Of a stretch of DNA of 32,403 nt, positions 23,585-31,518 are shown piece after piece. The notes under the pieces were generated by a model. The model was not told where the DNA came from. It searched no databases and worked only from the letters and a program-made list of their open reading frames with translations. The first letter of the stretch is position 1. Each line of letters starts with the position of its first letter. The translations under genes and the position numbers were made by a program. The DNA is from Roseivirga sp. UBA7431 (GTDB taxonomy: Bacteria; Bacteroidota; Bacteroidia; Cytophagales; Cyclobacteriaceae), in assembly GCA_002477595.1 (NCBI GenBank), contig DLQN01000029.1, positions 1 to 32,403 on the forward strand, read 5' to 3'.

Positions 23585-26578
23585 TTAGAAATCACTTCTA
23601 TCCATACCCAATCTTACATTCTGGGCATTGAGCATCTGGCGAACTGTATCTGCCTCAGCAGTTTTTCCATTGCCCGTTAACACGGCCTCCAAGAACCTAA
23701 GGCCCCTCGATTTAATTGAAAACTCTCTAGTATATCTATTCTTTTCCTGCAGATAAGTGATCTCGGAATCAAACTGACTCGACATTTCCATTGCCATTTT
23801 GGTGGCTCTCTCAGTTTCACCTACATCAAAATATCCTTGAACGAATCCAACAGAAGAGATATCATAAGGAGAAGCTTCGGCTGGCATCTTTTCCATACCA
23901 AAATCAAGTACTTCCTTAGCTTTCGTAGTATCCCCCTCTGAAAGAAAAGCATCCGCCAAACTTGTCACCATAGATCTGTGGTTTTGAATAAACCCTCTAT
24001 AGTCCTCATTCAGATTCGCTTTAGGGTCAGCTAATCCACGGAACTGCATCTTATTCATCATGTTGTCATACATCAACTCTGTATTGACAAGGTCACGCAC
24101 ATTATTGGGCTTTCGAACCGGTAGTAACCTGTAAGCCATACCCTCTTGCACCAAATAAGGATCAATATCAAAATTCAAAGAGTTGATAGATGTGTAGTTG
24201 AAATAGATTGGTCTTTCCCAGTTGTTATTAGCAATCAAATCCAGCATCATCATTTGACCCTTATCTATAAATCTACTTTGAAGATTTCCTTCCTGATCCC
24301 TTTTAAATGGCAAATACATTGATGGTGTGACATACTTCTTCAAGTTCTCAGGAATTAGATCACTATTAAGGACTCTAGCTGTATCGATATTCAGATTTAA
24401 ACCAGTACCTGTAGGAACTGACATCAAAGTTGTTCCAGATTGGAAAGCAACTTTAAAGCGTTCAACATCCCTCTTCACCACATCCATATAATCTTGCAAG
24501 TCGATGACACGACCAGCAAAATCTCCATTTTCATCAATATAAAGCACATCATTCGTACCATCACGGTAATTATCAATGGTAAGTGAATATGGAAATGCCT
24601 CTGAATCATTCATCTTGGTTGCCGTCTGATCTATATACCAAGATGTTTGATAGTAACTTAAAACAACCACTCTCACATCTGTTCTAAATCCTTCTACCTC
24701 TTGAATGTACCATAGCGGGAAAGTATCATTGTCGCCACCGGTGAACAAAATCGCATTAGGCGCACAAGACGCTAAGAAGTTTCTAGCCGAATCAACTGAC
24801 AAATATCTTCCTGATCGATCATGATCGTCCCAGTTTTCCGAAGCCATAATAATAGGCGCTAACATACCGAGGGCTATGGTGCCAATGACCAATGATTTCT
24901 TACCACGTTCGGCAAAGGCATTACCAATGGCTAAGACTGAGAAGCCGATCCAAAAGGCAAAAACATAATAGGAACCGACATAGATATAATCTCTCTCTCT
25001 TGGCTCAACAGGAGGCGAATTCAGGTAAATAACAAGCGCTAACCCTGTCAAAATAAACAGCATTAAGGTTGCAGAGAAACGTTTAGGGTCTTTGTTAAAC
25101 TGAAAGAAGAAGCCAATTAAGCCCAGTAAAAGTGGGATCATAAAGTATTGGTTTCTACCCTTATTATTCTTAATCGTTTCTGGAACACCTTTGTCAGTAT
25201 CCAGTGGCCCCATCCAGTCAGCATTCTGAATATCACTTTCTCTACCAGAGAAATTAAACATGAAATACCTCAAGTACATATGCCCTATCTGATGACTGAA
25301 CATAAAGGCCATGTTATCAATAAAGCTTGGCTTTTCTCCTGGTCTTAGGCCCGTCTTGGCCATGTATGTCTCAGGGTGCCCTGGGTTTGAACTCCACATT
25401 CTAGGGAATATGGTCGTGTATTCAGGGTCGTACTCTATTTTAGTTTTGTAATCGGTAATCTTATAGCTATCCTCTGCCCTGTAGTAGTTAGGAGCTCCTT
25501 GCTCTGCACTAATTTGTGGGGCATTAAAGTATTGTCCTTTTAACAAAGGACGGCTTCCGTACTGCTCCCTTTTAAGGTATGACACAAAAGTCATTACATC
25601 TTCAGGGTTATTCTGATCGATTGGCGGATCAGCTCTTGACCTGATCAAAATCACAGCGTAACATGTGTAGCCAATCAGTATAAAGGCAACCGAAAGCACT
25701 AGCGTATTAAGATTGACCCAATCCTTCTTTACTGTGTACCTAAGCCCAAAAATTATAGTAGCTATCACCGCTAATGTCAAGAATAAAGCACCGGATCCGA
25801 ATGGAAGACCTAGCGTATTGACAAAAGTGATTTCGAACTTACCGGCAAGTGTCGGCAGTCCTGGAATGATAATGTTATTGACCAAAATGATAAGCCCGAG
25901 ACTTGCCACAATAGCAAGTATCCCTCCGACCCAAGTTGGGTTTTTATATTTCTTAAAGTAGTAGATCAAGCCTAGAGCAGGCAATGTCACAAGTCCTAAG
26001 AGGTGAATTCCTGTTGACAGCCCAAGCATGTAAGCAATAAACAGTAACCATCGATTGGCGTTACTTTCATCTTGAACGAGTTCCCATTTAAGGATAGCCC
26101 AAAAAACGATGGCTGTGAAAAAGGATGACAAGGCATATACCTCACCCTCTACGGCAGAGAACCAAAAGGAGTCAGAAAAAGTAAATGCCAATGCGCCAAC
26201 TGCCCCAGCGCCTGCTAACAATAGCTTCTGATAGTCAGTCTCTTCTCCAATCTTGGCATCGATCAATTTTCTTCCTAACATCACAATCGACCAATACAAG
26301 AAGAGTATGGTGAAAGCAGAGGCAACTACACTGGACATATTAATCCAATAGGCTACGTTTTCAACGGCTCCAAACGACAGGAAGGAGAACAATCTACCGA
26401 TGAGCATAAAGAGTGGTGCACCAGGAGGGTGAGACACTTCTAGCTTATAGGCAATTGCAATGAACTCCCCACTATCCCAAAAACTGGCGGTTTCTTCAAT
26501 GGTCAATATGTATACGATCAAAGAAACGAGAAAAACTCCCCAGCCTGTAAGATTATTGATCTTCTTAAAATCTGTCAT
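23585..26578 (-). CDS. DUF2723 multi-spanning membrane protein, O-mannosyltransferase-like
   Basis: The 997-residue protein has about a dozen hydrophobic helices in the first ~570 residues and a soluble C-terminal half. The N-terminus carries the DUF2723 signature TIEETASFWDSGEFIAIAYK then LEVSHPPGAPLFMLIGRLFS, with the Asp-Ser-Gly-Glu and HPPG loops facing out as in GT-C glycosyltransferases (family GT117 in this lineage, knowledge). PPVEPRERDYIYVGSYYVFA is another conserved loop. The C-terminal part contains AILFTGGDNDTFPLWY and ends in TPR-like helices. A lipid-linked sugar donor and an envelope acceptor are inferred. It is followed downstream by the convergent methyltransferase and preceded by another membrane gene on the same strand (79-base gap). 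Confidence 0.88.
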   Translation of the reverse strand: MTDFKKINNLTGWGVFLVSLIVYILTIEETASFWDSGEFIAIAYKLEVSHPPGAPLFMLIGRLFSFLSFGAVENVAYWINMSSVVASAFTILFLYWSIVMLGRKLIDAKIGEETDYQKLLLAGAGAVGALAFTFSDSFWFSAVEGEVYALSSFFTAIVFWAILKWELVQDESNANRWLLFIAYMLGLSTGIHLLGLVTLPALGLIYYFKKYKNPTWVGGILAIVASLGLIILVNNIIIPGLPTLAGKFEITFVNTLGLPFGSGALFLTLAVIATIIFGLRYTVKKDWVNLNTLVLSVAFILIGYTCYAVILIRSRADPPIDQNNPEDVMTFVSYLKREQYGSRPLLKGQYFNAPQISAEQGAPNYYRAEDSYKITDYKTKIEYDPEYTTIFPRMWSSNPGHPETYMAKTGLRPGEKPSFIDNMAFMFSHQIGHMYLRYFMFNFSGRESDIQNADWMGPLDTDKGVPETIKNNKGRNQYFMIPLLLGLIGFFFQFNKDPKRFSATLMLFILTGLALVIYLNSPPVEPRERDYIYVGSYYVFAFWIGFSVLAIGNAFAERGKKSLVIGTIALGMLAPIIMASENWDDHDRSGRYLSVDSARNFLASCAPNAILFTGGDNDTFPLWYIQEVEGFRTDVRVVVLSYYQTSWYIDQTATKMNDSEAFPYSLTIDNYRDGTNDVLYIDENGDFAGRVIDLQDYMDVVKRDVERFKVAFQSGTTLMSVPTGTGLNLNIDTARVLNSDLIPENLKKYVTPSMYLPFKRDQEGNLQSRFIDKGQMMMLDLIANNNWERPIYFNYTSINSLNFDIDPYLVQEGMAYRLLPVRKPNNVRDLVNTELMYDNMMNKMQFRGLADPKANLNEDYRGFIQNHRSMVTSLADAFLSEGDTTKAKEVLDFGMEKMPAEASPYDISSVGFVQGYFDVGETERATKMAMEMSSQFDSEITYLQEKNRYTREFSIKSRGLRFLEAVLTGNGKTAEADTVRQMLNAQNVRLGMDRSDF

Positions 26579-26657
26579 TTATTGCACGTTTGAGCCGTGA
26601 AAATAGTAAAAATATAGCTTGCTAGACGTTAATTTTTATTAATAGAACCACTCTTGC

Positions 26658-27302
26658 CTAATCTGAAATCTTAATATTAAACCATAACCAGAATAAAAAT
26701 AATGGGATATAGGTGGTAAGAACTATCGCATTTGCAATTGACTTTTTCTTCCTAGCCGCAAAATCAACTCCATAAGTGAGGGCTACCCAGTATCCAATTT
26801 CAAAGAAGTTCAGGGCTTGGTTTGCGTAAACGTACTTCTTTGGCACTTCTTGATAGTCGAAGAAGTTCATATAAGACAGTGGATAGAAAGCTTGGTATTC
26901 AAAGTAATTTGGATCGGTGCTGACGAACATGAACCAAAAGATCTTCAGTAGAATGGGTACAAAGAAAATGACCTCCGCGATCATCGCGATTTGCCAACAC
27001 TTGGTGTAGGTAACTTTATATCCCCACATAAAACAACCCGTCCAAAGTATAAACCCAACTACCGTGAATTTCAAGGCATAAACTATGGGAATAGCGAAGA
27101 GCTTTAGGCTGGCGAACACCTTGAATAATAATGCTTCAGGCCCCTCAAGGAATTTGAATGCGGCAATCTCAGCAATAATAAACGACTGTTGAACGTAGAG
27201 TAATAGCAGTGCTATCAGGCAGACTACAATGAAAAAGAGTTTCTTATTAAAACTCACCCATTCTTTGGCTCGCAGTTCCAGCGAACTAAATTCTCTCGGC
27301 AT
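26658..27302 (-). CDS. Multi-pass membrane protein of unknown function
   Basis: The 214-residue protein has about five hydrophobic segments: LFFIVVCLIALLLLYVQQSF, the LKLFAIPIVYALKFTVVGFI region, IAMIAEVIFFVPILLKIFWF, a segment around residue 170 (FFEIGYWVALTYGVDF) and IVLTTYIPLFLFWLWF. It starts with a charged soluble stretch (MPREFSSLELRAKEW). The layout resembles Yip1-like small membrane proteins, but I do not recognise a family with confidence. A possible -7 box (TACTTTTA, minus strand, 27319-27326) lies 16 bases before the ATG. It is upstream of the DUF2723 gene on the same strand, so a link is possible but not shown. Confidence 0.6.
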   Translation of the reverse strand: MPREFSSLELRAKEWVSFNKKLFFIVVCLIALLLLYVQQSFIIAEIAAFKFLEGPEALLFKVFASLKLFAIPIVYALKFTVVGFILWTGCFMWGYKVTYTKCWQIAMIAEVIFFVPILLKIFWFMFVSTDPNYFEYQAFYPLSYMNFFDYQEVPKKYVYANQALNFFEIGYWVALTYGVDFAARKKKSIANAIVLTTYIPLFLFWLWFNIKISD

Positions 27303-27389
27303 CGAAAACTATTTTGGATAAAAGTACGATTATAGGACGAGGCCTTGAATAAAAATGTATCAACTCATAGCAAATGACCTGAAGGGCTT

Positions 27390-27397
27390 TAATTTTG
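27390..27397 (+). promoter_or_regulatory. -7 promoter box for the TPR gene (TAATTTTG)
   Basis: An exact TAnnTTTG match lies 19 bases before the GTG start of the TPR gene. No -33 TTG is visible at the normal distance. Confidence 0.45.
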
Positions 27398-27416
27398 TAA
27401 TAATTTATATCAGCAA

Positions 27417-28601
27417 GTGAAGAAATTTCTCATATACTCATTCATTGCCGCACTGGCCTTGACACAAAATTTAGCCGCGCAAAGCGCAAACAATAGTAGT
27501 AAGTACCTATTGCAAAACATGCCGTTGCAGATCGAAATCACAGATGCGGTGGACAACATGTACAACTTTAATTTCAGCAAGGCAGAGACAGAGTTTGAGT
27601 GGTTGAAGTTTCGATACCCTGAACACCCACTACCTTATTTCCTTTTTGGCATTAGCACTTGGTGGCAAATGCTGCCAAATCTTGATGCAGAAACATCCTT
27701 AGGTGATGAATTTCTAGCCTACATGGATACTGCTATCGTAAAGGCTGAAGCGCTTTTTGATGAAGACGAAACCAATGTAGAGGCAGCTTTCTTCCTCTCT
27801 GGCTCATATGGATTTAAGGGTAGGTATTATTCCGAAAAGAAGAACTGGGGACGAGCTGCTACAGCTGGAAAGTGGGCATTACGCTACTTAGAAAAAACGA
27901 AAGGAAACGAAAGCTTCAGTCCTGAAATACTTTTTGGTGATGCTCTTTTCAACTATTACTCCATTTGGATGAGAGAAAACTACCCTATGCTAAAACCTAT
28001 CCTAATGTTTTTCCCAAAAGGGGATAAACAATTGGGTATTGAGCAAATGGAAGAGGTATCAAAAAATGCTTTCTACACCCGTATTGAGGCCATTTATTTC
28101 TTAATGCGTATCAAAGCATTCGAGGAACAGAAAACTTATGATGCTTTACGATTGGGGAAACAAGTGTTTCAGAAGTACCCCAACAACGCATATTTCCATC
28201 GGTTCTATGCACAAATGCTTTATACAATAGGTCAGTATCAAGAGGCCGAAAGTGTATCGCAAGAGATACTTAAGCGAATCTCAGAGGGTCAGACAGGTTA
28301 TGAGGAAGTCAGTGGTCGTTATGCTAGCTTCTATATAGGGCATATTAGTAAAAAGCGAAACGATGATGAAGCAGCGCAAAAGTACTTTAAACAAGTAGTC
28401 GATTTCTCTGAAAACTCAGCATCAGAAGAATCGGGCTACTACCTATTCTCTCAGCTCTATCTTGCTGAATATGACATAAGTAATCAAGCATACGATAGCG
28501 CCCTTGAACGGATCTCCATTATCAGAGACAACACCCGAAGAAGAGACGAACTCAACGAGAAAGCAAGAGACCTTCGAAAGGAAATTAAAAAGAAAACCTA
28601 A
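27417..28601 (+). CDS. Exported TPR-repeat protein (GTG start)
   Basis: The 394-residue protein starts at GTG with a signal peptide (MKKFLIYSFIAALALTQNLAAQ), so it is exported to the periplasm or beyond. The mature part consists of TPR-like helical hairpins, for example FNFSKAETEFEWLKFRYPEH, AAFFLSGSYGFKGRYYSEKK, YFHRFYAQMLYTIGQYQEAE and AAQKYFKQVVDF. A Trp/Tyr-rich central segment (GISTWWQMLPNL, YYSIWMREN) is conspicuous. No catalytic domain is seen. The C-terminus is basic (RDLRKEIKKKT). Such proteins act as scaffolds; the partner is unknown. The Lrp-type regulator gene follows 88 bases downstream behind its own promoter. Confidence 0.78.
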   Translation: MKKFLIYSFIAALALTQNLAAQSANNSSKYLLQNMPLQIEITDAVDNMYNFNFSKAETEFEWLKFRYPEHPLPYFLFGISTWWQMLPNLDAETSLGDEFLAYMDTAIVKAEALFDEDETNVEAAFFLSGSYGFKGRYYSEKKNWGRAATAGKWALRYLEKTKGNESFSPEILFGDALFNYYSIWMRENYPMLKPILMFFPKGDKQLGIEQMEEVSKNAFYTRIEAIYFLMRIKAFEEQKTYDALRLGKQVFQKYPNNAYFHRFYAQMLYTIGQYQEAESVSQEILKRISEGQTGYEEVSGRYASFYIGHISKKRNDDEAAQKYFKQVVDFSENSASEESGYYLFSQLYLAEYDISNQAYDSALERISIIRDNTRRRDELNEKARDLRKEIKKKT

Positions 28602-28627
28602 GTCGCCATTTGATTATTTTTAACTTA

Positions 28628-28659
28628 TTGTAAAATTTTCTTCGAAAATATTACCTTTA
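28628..28659 (+). promoter_or_regulatory. Bacteroidota-type promoter for the Lrp/AsnC gene
   Basis: TTG (28628-28630) and TACCTTTA (28652-28659, one mismatch to TAnnTTTG) are 21 bases apart, the normal spacing. The -7 box ends 30 bases before the ATG at 28690. This is the best two-part promoter in the window. Confidence 0.5.
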
Positions 28660-28689
28660 GGCAGAATTATATTTTGTATCTGACATATT

Positions 28690-29166
28690 ATGAACCCGAA
28701 TCTAAAATTAGATAAGATCGACCGCAAGATTTTGGACATCCTCCAAGCCAATGCCAAAATCACAAATGCTCAATTGTCAAAAGAGATTGGGCTTTCTCCA
28801 GCTCCGACTTTGGAGCGTGTAAAAAAGTTAGAAAACTCTGGCATCATTAAGAGTTACCATGCTAAACTTGATACCGACAAAATAGGTATGGGTGTGAGCA
28901 CGTTTGTTTATGCCACACTGAAAGGCCATAACAAGCAAAATATCGAAATTTTCATGGACGCTATCAACAAGATAGATGAAGTGATAGAGTGTCATCACGT
29001 AACAGGTTCAGGCGACTTCGTACTGAAAATAATCGCTCAAGACATCTCTTCTTATCAGAAGCTAATGCTAGAGCGGGTGAGTGATATTGCGGTGGTAGAC
29101 AATTTGCAGTCGATGGTAATACTATCTACTTTTAAAGACAGTAAGGTGATGCCAATACCTGAGTAG
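28690..29166 (+). CDS. Lrp/AsnC-family transcriptional regulator
   Basis: The 158-residue DNA-binding regulator has an N-terminal winged helix-turn-helix (LDKIDRKILDILQANAKITN then NAQLSKEIGLSPAPTLERVKKL). The C-terminal RAM/AsnC ligand-binding domain is recognisable by VIECHHVTGSGDFVLKIIAQD and the following LMLERVSDIAVVDNL. Family members form octamers and respond to amino acids; the effector here is unknown. The nearest amino-acid gene in the window is the distant class-IV aminotransferase. The PyrR-like gene follows 4 bases downstream, so the two are probably co-transcribed. Autoregulation is common in the family (knowledge), but no operator is identified here. Confidence 0.92.
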   Translation: MNPNLKLDKIDRKILDILQANAKITNAQLSKEIGLSPAPTLERVKKLENSGIIKSYHAKLDTDKIGMGVSTFVYATLKGHNKQNIEIFMDAINKIDEVIECHHVTGSGDFVLKIIAQDISSYQKLMLERVSDIAVVDNLQSMVILSTFKDSKVMPIPE

Positions 29167-29170
29167 ATCA

Positions 29171-29671
29171 ATGCAAGAAGCAAGAAAACGAATTCTAGGG
29201 CATTCGGACATCCTCCAGATTATCAGAAGGATGGCGTATGAAATATATGAACAAAACCATCAAACGGAAGAGTTATTTTTCGCTGGGATCGACTCCAACG
29301 GAGTTAAGATCTCCGAATTACTAAAAACAGAGATTGAAAAAATTTCCAGTATTCGTATCCATCTCATCAGAGTAGATATTGATAAATCTGCAAAGAGCCA
29401 ACCTCAAGTAAGTTTTTCCGCTCAACCCGAAGCCTCAAATTTCACGCTGATTGTAATCGATGATGTATTGAACTCAGGAGGAACAATGATTTATGCATTG
29501 GATCCCTTCCTGAAAATGAGTGTATCTAAAATTCAAACAGCCGTACTGGTCAATAGAAGTCATAACAGGTTCCCCATCGCTGTTGACTACAAAGGCTTTG
29601 AGCTTGGTACTACCATACAAGAACACATTGATGTTCAATTGGATGACGAATATTCAGCATTTTTATACTAA
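29171..29671 (+). CDS. PyrR-like phosphoribosyltransferase
   Basis: The 166-residue type I phosphoribosyltransferase has the PRPP-binding loop LIVIDDVLNSGGTM at residues 93-106. It also shows the PyrR/uracil-type framework: RILGHSDILQIIRRMAYEIYE at the start, the FFAGIDSNGVKIS loop, and AVLVNRSHNRFPIAVDYKG followed by TTIQEHIDVQL at the end. PyrR in Bacillus regulates pyr mRNA attenuation and has weak uracil phosphoribosyltransferase activity. Whether this protein binds RNA or uses uracil or another base is not evident, and there are no pyr genes around it. It sits 4 bases after the Lrp-type gene and 31 bases before mscS. Confidence 0.85.
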   Translation: MQEARKRILGHSDILQIIRRMAYEIYEQNHQTEELFFAGIDSNGVKISELLKTEIEKISSIRIHLIRVDIDKSAKSQPQVSFSAQPEASNFTLIVIDDVLNSGGTMIYALDPFLKMSVSKIQTAVLVNRSHNRFPIAVDYKGFELGTTIQEHIDVQLDDEYSAFLY

Positions 29672-29702
29672 TAACTTTAACAACCACTATCAACTAACAA
29701 AC

Positions 29703-30521
29703 ATGGAAAAAATAGAAGAATTATGGCAGGCTAACTCTGGAGACATTCTCGGTTACGCCCTTCAAGTCTTAGGTGCTATAGTTATTCTGGTAATCGGAAT
29801 GTGGCTCATCAAAAGAGTAGTAAATCTATTTGGCAAAGCACTGATCAAAAGAGGTGTTGACGCTACCCTACTCCCTACTCTAAAAGGAGTGGTGAGAATC
29901 GCATTAATGGTTGCACTTCTTATCGCGGTCATCAACAATTTCGGAGCAGACACAACTGGTCTTGTGGCTATTTTAGGAGGTATGTCACTCGCAATAGGTT
30001 TAGCATTACAAGGCAGTTTAGCCAACTTTGCAGGTGGTATCCTTATCCTAGTGTTAAAACCATTCAAAAATGGTGACGTCATCAACGTAAATGGTCAAAC
30101 TGGTTCAGTACAATCAATTTCTATCGTAACAACAACGTTAAAAACGCCAGACAACAGAGTAATTTATATGGCCAATGGTGCAGTAGCAGGTGCTACGACC
30201 ACTAACATAACACAAGAGCCAACTAGACGATGGGATTTCACCTGTGGTATTGGTTATGACGATGACTTCGAAAAAGCCAAGGAGATTATTCAGGGCCTTA
30301 TTGCTGCGGACAACAGATTTCACAAAGACCCAGCTCCTTTTGTGAGAGTTGGTAACCTTGGAGACAGCAGTGTAGACATTACCATCAGAGCATGGGTAGA
30401 CACTTCTGAATACTGGAACGTGCACTTCGATATGATCGAAAACATCAAGAAGGAACTAGACAAAGCAAAAATTTCAATCCCTTACCCTCAAAGAGACATT
30501 CACGTTTACAACGAGAAATAG
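29703..30521 (+). CDS. mscS: Small-conductance mechanosensitive channel (MscS)
   Basis: The 272-residue inner-membrane channel opens on osmotic down-shock. Three N-terminal helices are visible: LGYALQVLGAIVILVIGMWL, VVRIALMVALLIAVI, and pore-lining TM3 with the Gly/Ala pattern LGGMSLAIGLALQGSLANFAGG. LKPFKNGDVINVNGQTGSVQ is the start of the beta domain, and the C-terminal alpha/beta domain ends in ISIPYPQRDIHVYNEK. The ATG at 29703 is the right start: the frame extends upstream to 29520, but that part overlaps the PyrR-like gene in another frame. Length is close to E. coli MscS (286). A strong hairpin terminator follows 23 bases after the stop. Confidence 0.95.
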   Translation: MEKIEELWQANSGDILGYALQVLGAIVILVIGMWLIKRVVNLFGKALIKRGVDATLLPTLKGVVRIALMVALLIAVINNFGADTTGLVAILGGMSLAIGLALQGSLANFAGGILILVLKPFKNGDVINVNGQTGSVQSISIVTTTLKTPDNRVIYMANGAVAGATTTNITQEPTRRWDFTCGIGYDDDFEKAKEIIQGLIAADNRFHKDPAPFVRVGNLGDSSVDITIRAWVDTSEYWNVHFDMIENIKKELDKAKISIPYPQRDIHVYNEK

Positions 30522-30544
30522 GATTCATTCAACCAAATAAATGG

Positions 30545-30580
30545 AAGGGGTAAATGTGTATATTTACCCCTTCAATTTTT
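30545..30580 (+). terminator. Rho-independent terminator after mscS
   Basis: AAGGGGTAAAT and ATTTACCCCTT are perfect 11-base arms around a 6-base loop (30545-30572), followed by CAA and TTTTT. It separates mscS from panB and ends 6 bases before the panB ATG, so panB needs a promoter overlapping this hairpin or depends on read-through. Confidence 0.85.
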
Positions 30581-30586
30581 ATAAAG

Positions 30587-31405
30587 ATGTCCATTCACAA
30601 GTCTGAAATAAAGAAAATAACTACGCACCAGTTACAAGCCATGAAGGATAGAGGTGAGAAAATCTCTATGCTTACGGCCTATGACTATTCAATGGCACAA
30701 CTCATTGATGAAGCCGGTGTAGATATCATACTGGTTGGAGACTCTGCTTCCAATGTGATGGCTGGGCACAACACGACCTTACCCATCACCTTAGATCAAA
30801 TGATCTATCATGCGAGTTCTGTGATTAGGGCAGTGACAAGATCATTTGTTGTGGTCGATATCCCCTTTGGTTCTTATCAAGGGAATTCCTCTGAAGCGCT
30901 CAGGTCAGTCATTCGAGTAATGAAAGAATCTGGTGCCCATTCTGTAAAAATGGAAGGTGGTGCTGAGATTAAAGAGTCCGTCCTAAGGGTATTAAGTGCA
31001 GGAGTCCCAGTTATGGGCCACCTCGGACTTACCCCTCAATCCATCTATAAATTTGGAACTTATGCTGTTCGTGCCAAAGAGGAAGATGAAGCAGAGAAAC
31101 TGATTGCTGATGCAAAACTTTTGGAGGAATGTGGTTGCTATGCAATAGTGTTAGAGAAAATCCCCGCAGACTTAGCCAAACGAGTGAGCGAGGAAATAAG
31201 CATCCCTACTATCGGTATTGGTGCTGGTCCTGACACCGATGGTCAAGTGCTCGTGATGCACGATATGCTTGGCATTACAAAAGAATTCAAACCTCGCTTT
31301 TTAAGGCAATATGCCGATGTAGGTAGCATTATTACCGAAGCAGTAGGTAACTACATCAAAGATGTAAAGTCGAAAGATTTTCCTAACCAGAACGAGAGCT
31401 ACTAG
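30587..31405 (+). CDS. panB: 3-methyl-2-oxobutanoate hydroxymethyltransferase
   Basis: PanB adds a hydroxymethyl group from methylene-THF to 2-oxoisovalerate to give ketopantoate, the first committed step of pantothenate (CoA) synthesis. The 272-residue product has the normal length. Motifs: [39 protein letters not shown] (Mg site), [31 protein letters not shown] and the catalytic region ending [25 protein letters not shown] start it at the ATG at 30587 (MSIHKSEIK). The frame remains open back to an ATG at 30554, but that lies inside the mscS terminator and is unlikely. panC and panD are not in the window. Confidence 0.96.
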   Translation: MSIHKSEIKKITTHQLQAMKDRGEKISMLTAYDYSMAQLIDEAGVDIILVGDSASNVMAGHNTTLPITLDQMIYHASSVIRAVTRSFVVVDIPFGSYQGNSSEALRSVIRVMKESGAHSVKMEGGAEIKESVLRVLSAGVPVMGHLGLTPQSIYKFGTYAVRAKEEDEAEKLIADAKLLEECGCYAIVLEKIPADLAKRVSEEISIPTIGIGAGPDTDGQVLVMHDMLGITKEFKPRFLRQYADVGSIITEAVGNYIKDVKSKDFPNQNESY

Positions 31406-31434
31406 TCAATTATCAATCAGATTTTTTCAATTAA

Positions 31435-31478
31435 AAGGTAAATCCCGAAACTTATAAAGTATCGGAAATTGTTACCTT
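31435..31478. repeat. Nested inverted repeat between panB and icd
   Basis: Outer arms AAGGTAA/TTACCTT (7 of 7) enclose inner arms CCGA-A-ACTT/AAGT-A-TCGG (8 of 9) around a 3-base ATA loop. It is the only strong dyad in the 113-base panB-icd gap and lies 40 bases before the icd start. No T-run follows on the plus strand, so it does not look like a standard terminator. An operator or structured 5' leader is possible. Confidence 0.5.
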
Positions 31479-31518
31479 ACAGTCCTATAAAGAATAACAC
31501 ATTTTAATTCATCCCAGA

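Noticed and set aside
29520..29702. Upstream extension of the mscS frame
   Set aside because: It overlaps the PyrR-like gene in another frame, and the ATG at 29703 gives a normal MscS N-terminus.
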